DNA from: Marinomonas spartinae
GTDB lineage: Bacteria; Pseudomonadota; Gammaproteobacteria; Pseudomonadales; Marinomonadaceae
DNA length: 64,000 nucleotides
Direction of reading: 5' to 3'
Assembly: GCF_900089775.1 (NCBI RefSeq)
Contig: NZ_FLOB01000001.1
Location: 849,287 to 913,286, forward strand
Shown piece after piece: positions 9,220-17,042 of the stretch (position 1 is its first letter; the number at the start of each line of letters is the position of its first letter). A model generated the notes under the pieces. It ran no database searches. It had not been told where the DNA came from and saw only the letters and a list, made by a program, of their open reading frames with translations. Made by a program: the position numbers and the translations under genes.

Positions 9220-9306
9220 AACGCCATTATTCAGGGGCGACTACTGATTCGAACTTGTTATAAACAGATAGGGTTGGATTAGTACTTACTAAAATTTATT
9301 TCAGAT

Positions 9307-10632
9307 CTATAACCCCTTTTTACCTAGTACAACACCAACAGTCCGTATTAATGCTTCTATTTCTAACCAAATACTCCAGTGTTTTATATAGTATAGGTCA
9401 TACATAAGTTTTTGGCGTGAATCTTCCGTGTTGGCGCCGTAAGGATATAGCACTTGGGCCCATCCCGATATGCCAGGTCTAACAAGATGACGTTCATGGT
9501 AATAGGGTATTTCTTTTTCATAGTTTTCGACTAAAATATCCCACTCTGTTCTCGGCCCTAGTAAATGCATATCCCCTTTGACAACATTCCATAACTGAGG
9601 TAGCTCATCTATACGAGCTTTTCTCATAAAGTTACCATAAGGATATATTCTAGGGTCTTCTTTTTGTGTATAGGGGTTAAACTTTGCATTCTCATGCATA
9701 CTACGAAACTTAATGGCCATAAAGTTTTTACCTTTTAAGCCAACTCTACTTTGACAAAAAAATAGTTTTCCAGGAGATTCTTTTTTTATTTTATACATTG
9801 AGAAAAGTATAATTGGGATGCTTATAGCGCCAAGCAATAAGACAACAAGCCAATCTATTATTCGCTTTAAAATATAATCAGAGAGTGAATAGCTTCTAAT
9901 TTTTTCTAAATAGCTTAGGTCTTTTTTATCATATGGTATATAACATTTTCTTAAAAAAACTTCCATGAAGTTATGTAGGGCTATCAACTTTATACCATCT
10001 ACATCTAAATGGGTTAACTCTTTTATTAAATCTGAGCTAGCCGGTTTTTCTAAGTTAAGCAATAAATAGTCTGGTGAAGATTCTAGTGTTTTTTGTTTTA
10101 CTCTTTCTGCTTCTAATATCTTTATATAACTAAGTTGTATATTTTGTGATTTAAGCATATTTAGCTCAAATTCATTAAATGAATAATGATTTCCAAGTAT
10201 TAAAACATTAATCTTTGCTTTTGATAATTTTCTATTAAAATAGCTAATTAATGATTTTAAAGTGATAACAAAAAGTGGTGTTAAGATGACCCAGCTAGAC
10301 ATTATTAAACGATCAAACTTAAGTGTTGCTAAGTAGAAGTAAGTTATTACCAATAAAAAAAGAACATTAATAAACCATGTTTTGAATGTAATCTCTAATT
10401 TTTTAGAGATAGACCTCTCATTATATCGGCTATATCCTCTTTGTATTGCTGTTGCTAAGAAGAAAAAAATACCACTTAGAATTGCCATTGTAGTGTAAGC
10501 TCGTCCCCATCCTGTCAACCCTATGATTGTGTGTATGATATACAGTAGACAACCTGGAATAATTAGGTCAATTAAGGCATATAAAGTGGGGGCCTTTCTA
10601 TCATGGTACCGTTGAAATGACGTTTCTGTCAT
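9307..10632 (-). CDS. Polyprenyl-phosphate sugar-1-phosphate transferase (WbaP/WcaJ type)
   Basis: A membrane enzyme (441 aa) that transfers a hexose- or N-acetylhexosamine-1-phosphate from a UDP-sugar to undecaprenyl phosphate, the priming step of O-antigen, capsule or exopolysaccharide synthesis. The N-terminus has several hydrophobic segments (residues ~15-130) and a degenerate nucleotide-binding-like middle. The conserved catalytic domain begins near residue 250: KFRSMHENA, RKARIDELPQLWNVVKGDM with the Asp-Glu pair, LGPRTE and RPGISGWAQV. AAGGA lies 8-9 nt before the ATG. It is the only polysaccharide assembly gene next to the colitose genes, points the opposite way, and is separated from them by the IS nest. 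The sugar specificity cannot be read from sequence. Confidence 0.9.
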   Translation of the reverse strand: MTETSFQRYHDRKAPTLYALIDLIIPGCLLYIIHTIIGLTGWGRAYTTMAILSGIFFFLATAIQRGYSRYNERSISKKLEITFKTWFINVLFLLVITYFYLATLKFDRLIMSSWVILTPLFVITLKSLISYFNRKLSKAKINVLILGNHYSFNEFELNMLKSQNIQLSYIKILEAERVKQKTLESSPDYLLLNLEKPASSDLIKELTHLDVDGIKLIALHNFMEVFLRKCYIPYDKKDLSYLEKIRSYSLSDYILKRIIDWLVVLLLGAISIPIILFSMYKIKKESPGKLFFCQSRVGLKGKNFMAIKFRSMHENAKFNPYTQKEDPRIYPYGNFMRKARIDELPQLWNVVKGDMHLLGPRTEWDILVENYEKEIPYYHERHLVRPGISGWAQVLYPYGANTEDSRQKLMYDLYYIKHWSIWLEIEALIRTVGVVLGKKGL

Positions 10633-10886
10633 TTTACATTCCTTTTCTAACCTTTAAGAAAACATACTTATCTTTTAGTAAGTCTACGATGAGTATTGTT
10701 ACCAGATGTCAGTCCCAAAAGAGAGGGCTGAGCTAACAGTAAGTTATAACTAATATTATAAAGGAGTTATATAGATAGGGCTATAGGAATTAATTCAGTT
10801 TACTAGATGGGAAAGAAACATTTCGGTGTAGGGTGCATAGAATAGGGGTATAATTTTTAGTGGGTGATCATAAATATAGCAGGAGA

Positions 10887-10920
10887 CAAGAGAATAAGAA
10901 CATTGGTTCTTATTCTCTTG
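10887..10920 (-). terminator. Perfect 15-bp hairpin after the FKBP gene
   Basis: CAAGAGAATAAGAAC at 10887-10901 and its exact complement at 10906-10920 enclose a 4-nt ATTG loop, 13 bp beyond the FKBP stop. It is the only notable feature in the 300 bp between this gene and the start of the sugar transferase; the rest presumably holds the latter's promoter. There is no clear U-run on the minus side, so termination strength is uncertain, and an mRNA 3'-end stabilising role is possible. Confidence 0.6.
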
Positions 10921-10932
10921 TTAAAAGTGATA

Positions 10933-11658
10933 TTACTTCGCTTTACTGTCTTCGCCTTTTTTCTCTTTATTTTTCACTATGCTATGAAGTTCAACCACAA
11001 ATTTAAGAGCTGCATTAGGTGGGATTGGACCCGTACCACCTGGACCATAAGCAAGGTCTGCTGGGATGTACAGCTCGTATTTGGAACCGACTCTCATAAG
11101 CTGTAGGCCTTCTGTCCAGCCAGGGATAACTTGGTTAAGAGGGAATGTGATTGGTTCGCCGCGTTTGTAGGAGCTATCAAAGACTTTGCCATTCATTAAG
11201 CTGCCTTCGTAATCCACTTTGACGGTGTCGGTGGCTGTTGGATGTGGACCTTTTCCTTCTTTGATGACTTTATAAAGTAAGCCGTCTTTGGTTTTTTTCA
11301 CACCCTTCTCTTTAGCAATTTTTTTCAACCAAGCTTCTGATTTCGCTTTGTCTTCGGCGGCTACTTTTTCTTTCTCTTTCTGTGCTTTTTCCATCTGCTC
11401 TTTCTGGAAATTTTGGATGGTGGCAGCAATTTCCTCTTTGGTCATCTGTCCTTTTCTACCATCGTAACCGTCTTTGAAGCCTTGGAAAAAGGCCTTCATG
11501 TCTAGATCTTTAAAATCTTGGGTCATTCGGCTACCAAACATATTGCCTATGCTGTAACCCAGTTTCTGTTCTTTTGTCGTAATAGTGGTTGCGTTATTGT
11601 CTGCGTACGCGAAAGAAACAGAAGACATAACCAGCGCCGCAATGAGTGTTTTTTTCAT
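10933..11658 (-). CDS. Periplasmic FKBP-type peptidyl-prolyl cis-trans isomerase (FkpA/Mip type)
   Basis: Catalyses proline isomerisation in the periplasm as a folding helper. From the ATG at 11658 it has a signal peptide (MKKTLIAALVMSSVSFAYA, likely cut before DNN), an FKBP N-terminal dimerisation domain (LGYSIGNMFG…FKDGYDG) with a long charged helix, and a C-terminal FKBP domain with VKVDYEGSLMNGKVFDSSYKRG, VIPGWTEGLQLM, YGPGG and PNAALKFVVEL. An in-frame ATG five codons earlier (11673) is less likely, because its own bases supply the GGAA ribosome binding site for 11658. The tail is lysine-rich. The gene stands alone. Confidence 0.92.
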   Translation of the reverse strand: MKKTLIAALVMSSVSFAYADNNATTITTKEQKLGYSIGNMFGSRMTQDFKDLDMKAFFQGFKDGYDGRKGQMTKEEIAATIQNFQKEQMEKAQKEKEKVAAEDKAKSEAWLKKIAKEKGVKKTKDGLLYKVIKEGKGPHPTATDTVKVDYEGSLMNGKVFDSSYKRGEPITFPLNQVIPGWTEGLQLMRVGSKYELYIPADLAYGPGGTGPIPPNAALKFVVELHSIVKNKEKKGEDSKAK

Positions 11659-12210
11659 AAAAAAGCGTTCCATTTAATTGTTTGTTTATCACTTGCTTCT
11701 AAAGCTTGGGTGATGTTTGACCTAGCCACGGATTAGATTTGCATGTCGCTTTATCGAGCATTGACTTTTTAGCATAGATTGACTTAGTAGCATAGCAAGA
11801 AGGCAAAACCAAGTGTGAATAATGCGCCTTGTGCTTTGTCAGTCCAGATCCGATAGTACGTTTCTAACATAACCATGGGGTGTAACGCCAATGTTAAGCT
11901 AGAATCGTTCCCAAAGCGACCCCTTCACCTGTACACCTTGTTTTGCTAAAAGATAATTGAATCAACAAAACACAAAACGTGTTTCGAGAATAATCTGCCC
12001 ATGTCTTGTACGACAATGGATTTTACAAAAGCATGACGCTGTTTGCTTATCATGTTGACTTTACAATTGATACTGACAATAAATTGACATTTTCTAACTC
12101 TCTGTTGCTTTAGCGCGAGATTTTCGGCTGTTGTCTTATCGTTAGGTTGAGCAGTGTTTGCTTTTTTAATGGAAAATACAAAGTTGGGGTGGGCCTATTA
12201 CAGGCAGGAG
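11659..12210. other. Intergenic stretch without a supported gene
   Basis: About 550 bp between the start of the FKBP gene and the 3' end of lysO. No coding frame with recognisable similarity is seen. TTGACTTTTTAG and TTGACTTAG-type motifs recur at 11760-11790 and an AT-rich TTGAC-containing stretch lies near 12055-12090, but I cannot pair them convincingly with -10 elements for either gene. Confidence 0.5.
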
Positions 12211-13122
12211 CTAGCTGCCTATAAAAATGGGAATAAGTATGGGAACAAGGACGCTCATGATAAAGCCACTGGCGATACAAACAGGAATGATTTGCGAGCC
12301 ATGGAATTTTCCTAACATGGGTAGGGTAAAGTCCATAGCGGTGGCGCCAGAATAGCCAACGGATAAGTGGCTGTTCCATTTGGCTAGAAAGGGAATCAAC
12401 ATTAACGCTAGGATTTCTCGGCTTAGGTCTAATAAAAATGCAGTCGTACCCAATACGGGGTCGCCAAGCCCTGTGATAAGAATGCCTGATAAGCTGTACC
12501 AACCAAACCCTGAGACAACAGCCAGTCCTTGGTGCCAATTAATATGAAGTAGCAGGGCGCTAACCCAGCCAGCAAGCAGTGTGCTTGTGATGGTGACACT
12601 TGCAATGATTAGCCCCTGGCGATTAAGGAAAAGTTTTCTTAAGCGGTAGTTTCCTTGACGAAGCTGACAACCGATTAGAAATAGTAAAATATAAAGAAGA
12701 GCCGTGACGAGTTTATCAACACCTGTGAACCATTGTTTTCCTATAAAACCCGCTGCAATTCCAGCAAAGACCCATGTTAACGTGATGATGGCGTCTTTTA
12801 TGGCCTGCCATTTACTTGCTTGAAGGAGGGGGCCGCTATTGTTTTCATAGTGAGAATCAAGCTTTAGGCCGCTGAAATACAAAGCAATCAAGTTAAAACT
12901 AGAGACTAAAATAACTAAGATAAAGGCTTGATAACCTGCAATCAGAAGCTTTTCTGTTAAGTTGTCTAACGCACCAATGCTAAAGCCAATAAGTCCTAAT
13001 ATTAGGTAGACGAGTTGATTGAGACCTTTTGCCACTCGTTTTGCGTTGAAAAATCTAATATCTATCCAATAGCCGATCAGCAAAGCTGCTAATAAGGGTA
13101 ATAAGGTTGTCAGAATGGCCAT
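12211..13122 (-). CDS. lysO: LysO-family exporter (DUF340, YbjE-like)
   Basis: A 303-aa inner-membrane protein with about eight to ten hydrophobic segments, matching the LysO/YbjE family. The E. coli member exports L-lysine and the toxic analogue thialysine. Recognisable family stretches are LLPLLAALLIGYWI at the N-terminus, GLAVVSGFGWYSLSGIL in the centre (around residue 210), and SVGYSGATAMDFTLPML…GSQIIPVCIASGFIMS near the C-terminus. The ATG at 13122 gives the family N-terminus; an upstream in-frame extension to 13206 lacks similarity. Its promoter region adjoins the 79-bp repeat array. Substrate is inferred from the family only. Confidence 0.88.
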   Translation of the reverse strand: MAILTTLLPLLAALLIGYWIDIRFFNAKRVAKGLNQLVYLILGLIGFSIGALDNLTEKLLIAGYQAFILVILVSSFNLIALYFSGLKLDSHYENNSGPLLQASKWQAIKDAIITLTWVFAGIAAGFIGKQWFTGVDKLVTALLYILLFLIGCQLRQGNYRLRKLFLNRQGLIIASVTITSTLLAGWVSALLLHINWHQGLAVVSGFGWYSLSGILITGLGDPVLGTTAFLLDLSREILALMLIPFLAKWNSHLSVGYSGATAMDFTLPMLGKFHGSQIIPVCIASGFIMSVLVPILIPIFIGS

Positions 13123-13255
13123 GAGGTATCGTCCTAAATAGGCTTTAAAAAAACAAGATGTTGATTTTAAACGGGGTATTTTGTCGCGCTTAGTTGTTAA
13201 GAGCAAGGAGAAACGGTTATTGCTGGTCTTTGTTGGATGAATCTGAACCTATTCT

Positions 13256-13994
13256 TTTGTCGGAATGAATTCCGACCTACAAGGGCAGGCGTTTTTTGTA
13301 GGTTGGACTTTAGTCTAACAGGTGTATTAGGTGGTTTGTCGGGATGAATCCCGACCTACAAGGCGGTCGTTTTTGTAGGTTAGGCTTTAGTCTAGCGGGT
13401 GTTTTTAGACGGTTTGTCGGGATGAATCCCGACCTACAAGGGCGGTCGTTTTTTGTAGGTTAGATTTTAGTCTAACAGGTGTATTGGATGGTTTGTCGGG
13501 ATGAATCCCGACCTACAAGGCAGTCGTTTTTTGTAGGTTAGGCTTTAGTCTAGCGGGTGTTTTTAGATGGTTTGTCGGGATGAATCCCGACCTACAAGGG
13601 GGGGGCGTTTTTTGTAGGTTGGACTTTAGTCTAACCGGTGTATTGGATGATTTGTTGGGATGAATCGCGGCGTACAATGGGGACGTTTTTTTGTAGGTTA
13701 GACTTTACTCTAACAGGTGTATTGGATGGTTTGTCGGGATGAATCGCGGCGTAAAAGGGAGCTGTTTTTTTGTAGGTAAGACTTTAGTCTACCAGGTGTA
13801 TTAGATGGTTTGTCGGGATGAATCGCGGCGTAAAAGGGGTGTTGTTTTTGTAGGTTAGGCTTTAGTCTAGCGGGTGTATTGGATGGTTTGTCGGAATGAA
13901 TCGTGGCGTAAAAGGGAGCTTTTTTTTTGTAGGTTAGATTTTAATCTAACAGGTGTATTGGATGGTTTGTCGGGATGAATTCCGACCTACAGGG
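13256..13994. repeat. Tandem array of ten 79-bp units, each with palindromes
   Basis: Units begin TTTGTCGG at 13256, 13335, 13413, 13492, 13571, 13651, 13730, 13809, 13887 and 13966 (the last partial), a spacing of 78-80 bp. Each unit carries a palindrome GTCGGGATGAATCCCGAC, a CTACAAGG…TTGTAGG inverted repeat, and a palindrome GTTAGACTTTAGTCTAAC. Units 2 and 4 share one variant tail and units 1, 3 and 5 another, suggesting expansion by a ~157-bp dimer. Units 6-9 share a degenerate first palindrome (GAATCGCGGCGTA). The array fills the divergent promoter region between lysO and the MATE gene. It has no unique spacers, so it is not CRISPR; it resembles REP-type palindromes amplified in tandem. 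Confidence 0.95.
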
Positions 13995-14123
13995 ATAAAC
14001 TTCGATCCGCAACGATGCAATACTTGTGGCTTAATGTTAGATTAGCGCCTTTGTTTTTGGCTAAGTCAAAATAGGCCTGTAGGGTGTTCTTATAAGCGCC
14101 TTAATGATAATCGGCGGTGATCT

Positions 14124-15494
14124 GTGGTTAAGCGTTTTCCCGTGTTAAAAGAAATTTTGCATTTATTATTTCCCATGGTGCTCACCATGACATTAGAGCT
14201 TTCCATTAGTGTGGTGGATACGGTGATGCTTGGGCATTATAGTGCATCGCACCTTGCTGCTGTTGGGCTTGCCTCAAGCCTATGGCTACCTGTTGGTTGC
14301 TTTTTGATTGGCGTGACTTTTGGTATTACCCCCTTGGTGACGAGACATCTGCATGGTCGTCAACCTAAGTTAGTGAACTTGTATATGTCACAAGCTGTTG
14401 GCCTGTCGGTCTGTTTAGGGGTTATTGCGAGTTTGATTACCGTATTTTTTTTGCCTCATTTAGCGGGAATGATGGCTCCTCCTGGGGAAACTCGTGAGGT
14501 ATCAATGGCCTATCTACGTCTTTTTGCTCCCGCCTTGCCCATGCTAGCCTTGATGACATCTTATAAAAATTTATTTGAAGCGGCTGGGCGTCCTGTCTTG
14601 CCACTGCTGATTGCTAGTATTGGTTTGATTCTGAATGTGTTTTTTAACTATGTACTTATTTTTGGTCATTTAGGTTTTCCAGCCATGGGGGCTAGAGGGG
14701 CAGCTATTGCTTCTTGCTTGTCCTTGTATTTATCCGTCCTAAGCTTTGTGGTTTACGACCTTTTTTTGAATAAACGTCCTTTATTTACTCGTTTGGTTTG
14801 GCGTTATACCCGTCAGTTTTCTATCTTGCTGGGGGTTGGGGTGCCCGCTGGGTTGGCGTTTGCATTTGAAGTGGGTCTGTTTTCCTCAATGACTTGGCTG
14901 ATTGCTTCTTTTGGCGAGGTGGCGCTTGGCGCGGGTCAAGTTGTTATGTCTTATACTTCTTTCTTATTTACCCCTATGATGGCCATGAGCGCCGTCACCG
15001 CGATTGTTGTGGCCAAAGCGATGTCGAAAGAAGGCGTTGCTGGAGTAAATCGTCGTATGAGAGTGATTGTGACGCTGGGGGTAGGTTATGTGGGTCTCTG
15101 TTTTGTATTGACCCAAACATTCCACACTGTTATCCCGTATCTATATACGAACAATCAGGATGTTGTGGTATTAGCGTCCAGTATTTTGCTGATTTCTTCC
15201 TGCTACCAATTACCAGATATGCTGCAGACGGTGTTTACTGGGGCGTTAAGAGGTTTTCGTGATACGCGCTCTTCAATGATTGCTTTTGGTGTGTCCTTAT
15301 TTGGCTTGAGCATGCCGTTAGGGTATTGGCTGTCCCATTATAGCCCTTGGGCAAAGGTATTAACCGTGCGCGGTTTCTATCTTGGACTAGCTGCTGGGCT
15401 AAGTCTTTTAGCAGTAATTTTGATCTGGCGTTTCCGTGTTGTATTAAAGCGTTACCAAGGTAAGCGTATTGCTTCTCCAAGGGAGGTGGCTTAA
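14124..15494 (+). CDS. MATE family multidrug/cation antiporter (NorM-like)
   Basis: A 456-aa, twelve-helix inner-membrane protein of the MATE (MOP) superfamily that exports cationic drugs or metabolites using an Na+ or H+ gradient. The N-terminal half has LFPMVLTMTLELSISVVDTVMLGHYS and GLASSLWLPVGCFLIGVTFGITPLVTRH. The internal pseudo-repeat appears at GVPAGLAFAFEVGLFSSMTWLIASFG. A gating segment AAGRPVLPLLIASIGLILNVFFNYVLIF is typical. Translation appears to start at GTG 14124 with a weak GGCGG-type site. It is monocistronic and ends at a bidirectional terminator shared with the convergent ligase gene. The substrate is unknown. Confidence 0.92.
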   Translation: MVKRFPVLKEILHLLFPMVLTMTLELSISVVDTVMLGHYSASHLAAVGLASSLWLPVGCFLIGVTFGITPLVTRHLHGRQPKLVNLYMSQAVGLSVCLGVIASLITVFFLPHLAGMMAPPGETREVSMAYLRLFAPALPMLALMTSYKNLFEAAGRPVLPLLIASIGLILNVFFNYVLIFGHLGFPAMGARGAAIASCLSLYLSVLSFVVYDLFLNKRPLFTRLVWRYTRQFSILLGVGVPAGLAFAFEVGLFSSMTWLIASFGEVALGAGQVVMSYTSFLFTPMMAMSAVTAIVVAKAMSKEGVAGVNRRMRVIVTLGVGYVGLCFVLTQTFHTVIPYLYTNNQDVVVLASSILLISSCYQLPDMLQTVFTGALRGFRDTRSSMIAFGVSLFGLSMPLGYWLSHYSPWAKVLTVRGFYLGLAAGLSLLAVILIWRFRVVLKRYQGKRIASPREVA

Positions 15495-15536
15495 GCAATA
15501 ATTCTTTGGCTGGTTGTTAGAAAAACTATGAAAACC

Positions 15537-15575
15537 AAAGAGTGTTGCTTTTTAATTTTTTAAGCAGCACTCTTT
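15537..15575. terminator. Bidirectional Rho-independent terminator between convergent genes
   Basis: AAAGAGTGTTGCTT (15537-15550) pairs with AAGCAGCACTCTTT (15562-15575), with one mismatch or wobble and an AT-rich loop; T-rich and A-rich flanks allow use on both strands. It lies between the MATE gene and the convergent O-antigen ligase-like gene. Confidence 0.8.
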
Positions 15576-15602
15576 TGTGTTGATGGTGTACGGGTGTTAA
15601 GT

Positions 15603-16919
15603 TTACGAGGGTTGTTTGGCTTCGTTGTCTTTGTTTTCTAGTATTTGTGCATGCCATATCAGTGCAAGTAGGCCACCGAAAATCACTTGCAAGCAAAAGA
15701 CGCCAGTCCAGAAGAAGAGGTAGGATTCGAATAAATTTGCAATGCTCCAAAAGGCTAGACTCGTCAATGTAAAATAGCCAATATCCCGATTTAAAAAGCC
15801 TTTTGATACTGCTTTGAGAACACTTTTTAGTATCCAGCCAAACCAGAGAAAGTAAAACACGAGGCCAATAAAACCATAGTCAGTCAGAATGGATAAATAA
15901 GAGTTATGGAGGTGTCCAAAATCCAGTTTGATATACTCTGGCATCCAGTTATTCTTATCGATAGCGATTGATTGGCCTCTATTGCTCCAGCCCAGTAATG
16001 GTCGTTCTTTAATTTTGGTTAAAGCGGCTTCCCATAAATGGATGCGAATACCTACACTTGTGTAAGGAATGTCTTTTAGGTTTCCTGACAGTACCTGTTC
16101 GATTACGGACGATTCAGTGGTAGATCTATGCTCGACGACGCCTCCCATTGTTTTATAGGTGACGGCTGCCACAAGAAATATTATTGCAGACAGCATTACT
16201 ACCTTTTTTTTATTGACTTTGCTTCTGTTTTTTCGGGATAGGAAAAAGTAGCATAGTGAGGCAGCAATGCTGGCAATAAGGGCGAGCCAAGCAGCCCTTG
16301 TTTGTGCGGCGATCATGGTAAAAAGGCAAAATAACACGCAAGGCGTCCACAGAATTAAAGAGTATTTTGTCCAATGATATAACCTAGAGACGAAGCAAAT
16401 TAATCCAATTAAAATGAAACCAAAGAATAAGCTGGTGTGTCCTGCATTTCTAAGATGAAAGTCGATTCTTGCCCCGTGCCAACCTCTGATGATTTCGTTC
16501 CAGCCGCCGCCGCCGATCCACGGCGAGGCGAGTACTGCCAAGCTGGCCAAGCTCCACAATAAAAACACTCGCTTTGGTGAGTCTTTGAGCCACCAAGCAA
16601 TGGGAAGAAAAAGAAAAATACGAGAGAGCCTGTCTAACCTAGGATAAGGGTCTACCCACTTAGGGTGGGCAAGATGAGCAAAGTACCAACTTATTAAAGG
16701 AATAACGACCGAGGCGAACAAAAGTAATATGGGGATTTTGACACTTAGATCTTTGCCGTATCGATAAATAGCAAAAAAGCCAAGTAACACCATAGGTAAA
16801 CCAACGGCATTTGATAATGTGTCTGGGGAGTGAATTTTGGTTAGGGCATATAGACATGTAAAGGTAAAACCGATGATGGCAAGGCGGCTTCCTTGCTGTG
16901 TATGGTCAAGTCGAATCAT
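15603..16919 (-). CDS. O-antigen ligase / Wzy-superfamily membrane protein
   Basis: A 438-aa polytopic protein of the Wzy_C (WaaL/RfaL) family, which joins or polymerises lipid-linked glycans on the periplasmic face. It has about eleven to twelve hydrophobic segments and one large periplasmic loop (~residues 255-345). That loop contains GGNLKDIPYTSVGIRIHLWEAALTKIKERPLLGWSNRG and ends in the key motif FGHLHNSYLSILTDYG, where the histidine is conserved in ligases. An arginine-containing segment (AAQTRAAWLAL) is also typical. It could be the LPS O-antigen ligase or a polymerase; these are hard to separate by sequence. It is isolated from the colitose genes, next to cobQ on the same strand. Confidence 0.82.
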   Translation of the reverse strand: MIRLDHTQQGSRLAIIGFTFTCLYALTKIHSPDTLSNAVGLPMVLLGFFAIYRYGKDLSVKIPILLLFASVVIPLISWYFAHLAHPKWVDPYPRLDRLSRIFLFLPIAWWLKDSPKRVFLLWSLASLAVLASPWIGGGGWNEIIRGWHGARIDFHLRNAGHTSLFFGFILIGLICFVSRLYHWTKYSLILWTPCVLFCLFTMIAAQTRAAWLALIASIAASLCYFFLSRKNRSKVNKKKVVMLSAIIFLVAAVTYKTMGGVVEHRSTTESSVIEQVLSGNLKDIPYTSVGIRIHLWEAALTKIKERPLLGWSNRGQSIAIDKNNWMPEYIKLDFGHLHNSYLSILTDYGFIGLVFYFLWFGWILKSVLKAVSKGFLNRDIGYFTLTSLAFWSIANLFESYLFFWTGVFCLQVIFGGLLALIWHAQILENKDNEAKQPS

Positions 16920-16956
16920 TTATTGCTTTATTCCATCTGTAAGTGTCAGCGTTACT

Positions 16957-16973
16957 GTGCTTTCAAAAAGCAC
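16957..16973. terminator. Short hairpin downstream of cobQ
   Basis: GTGCTTT and AAAGCAC flank a CAA loop, a perfect 7-bp stem 70 bp beyond the cobQ stop and just before the ligase gene on the same strand. No U-run follows, so it is only a weak terminator candidate. Confidence 0.35.
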
Positions 16974-17042
16974 GGATCATAGCGCAAAACATTCTCCCTT
17001 GCATTATTCTTCAGTGATTATATCTTGTATAGGCAGTTTTCA

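Larger units (their letters stand above)
5319..9242 (+). mobile_element. IS5-like insertion sequence, interrupted by an IS66-family element
   Basis: The ends match as short inverted repeats: GTCATCCCTGAATAA at 5320-5334 and the reverse complement of GTCGCCCCTGAATAA at ~9227-9241. Removing the inner IS66 element and one copy of its target duplication restores a ~1.5-kb element with one transposase frame of 452 codons including stop. The transposase has the N-terminal DUF772-type helical domain and a DDE-type C-terminal part as in IS5-family elements; I do not assign a named IS. The boundaries are by eye, and no clean target duplication is visible at the outer ends, possibly because the left flank is itself old IS sequence. 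Confidence 0.75.

Noticed and set aside
12110..12538. Minus-strand 142-codon ORF inside lysO
   Set aside because: It is in another frame of a clear transporter gene, with no start signal and no family features.
13256..13994. CRISPR array (regular 79-bp period)
   Set aside because: The whole unit repeats with no unique spacers, the units are palindromic throughout, and there are no cas genes nearby.
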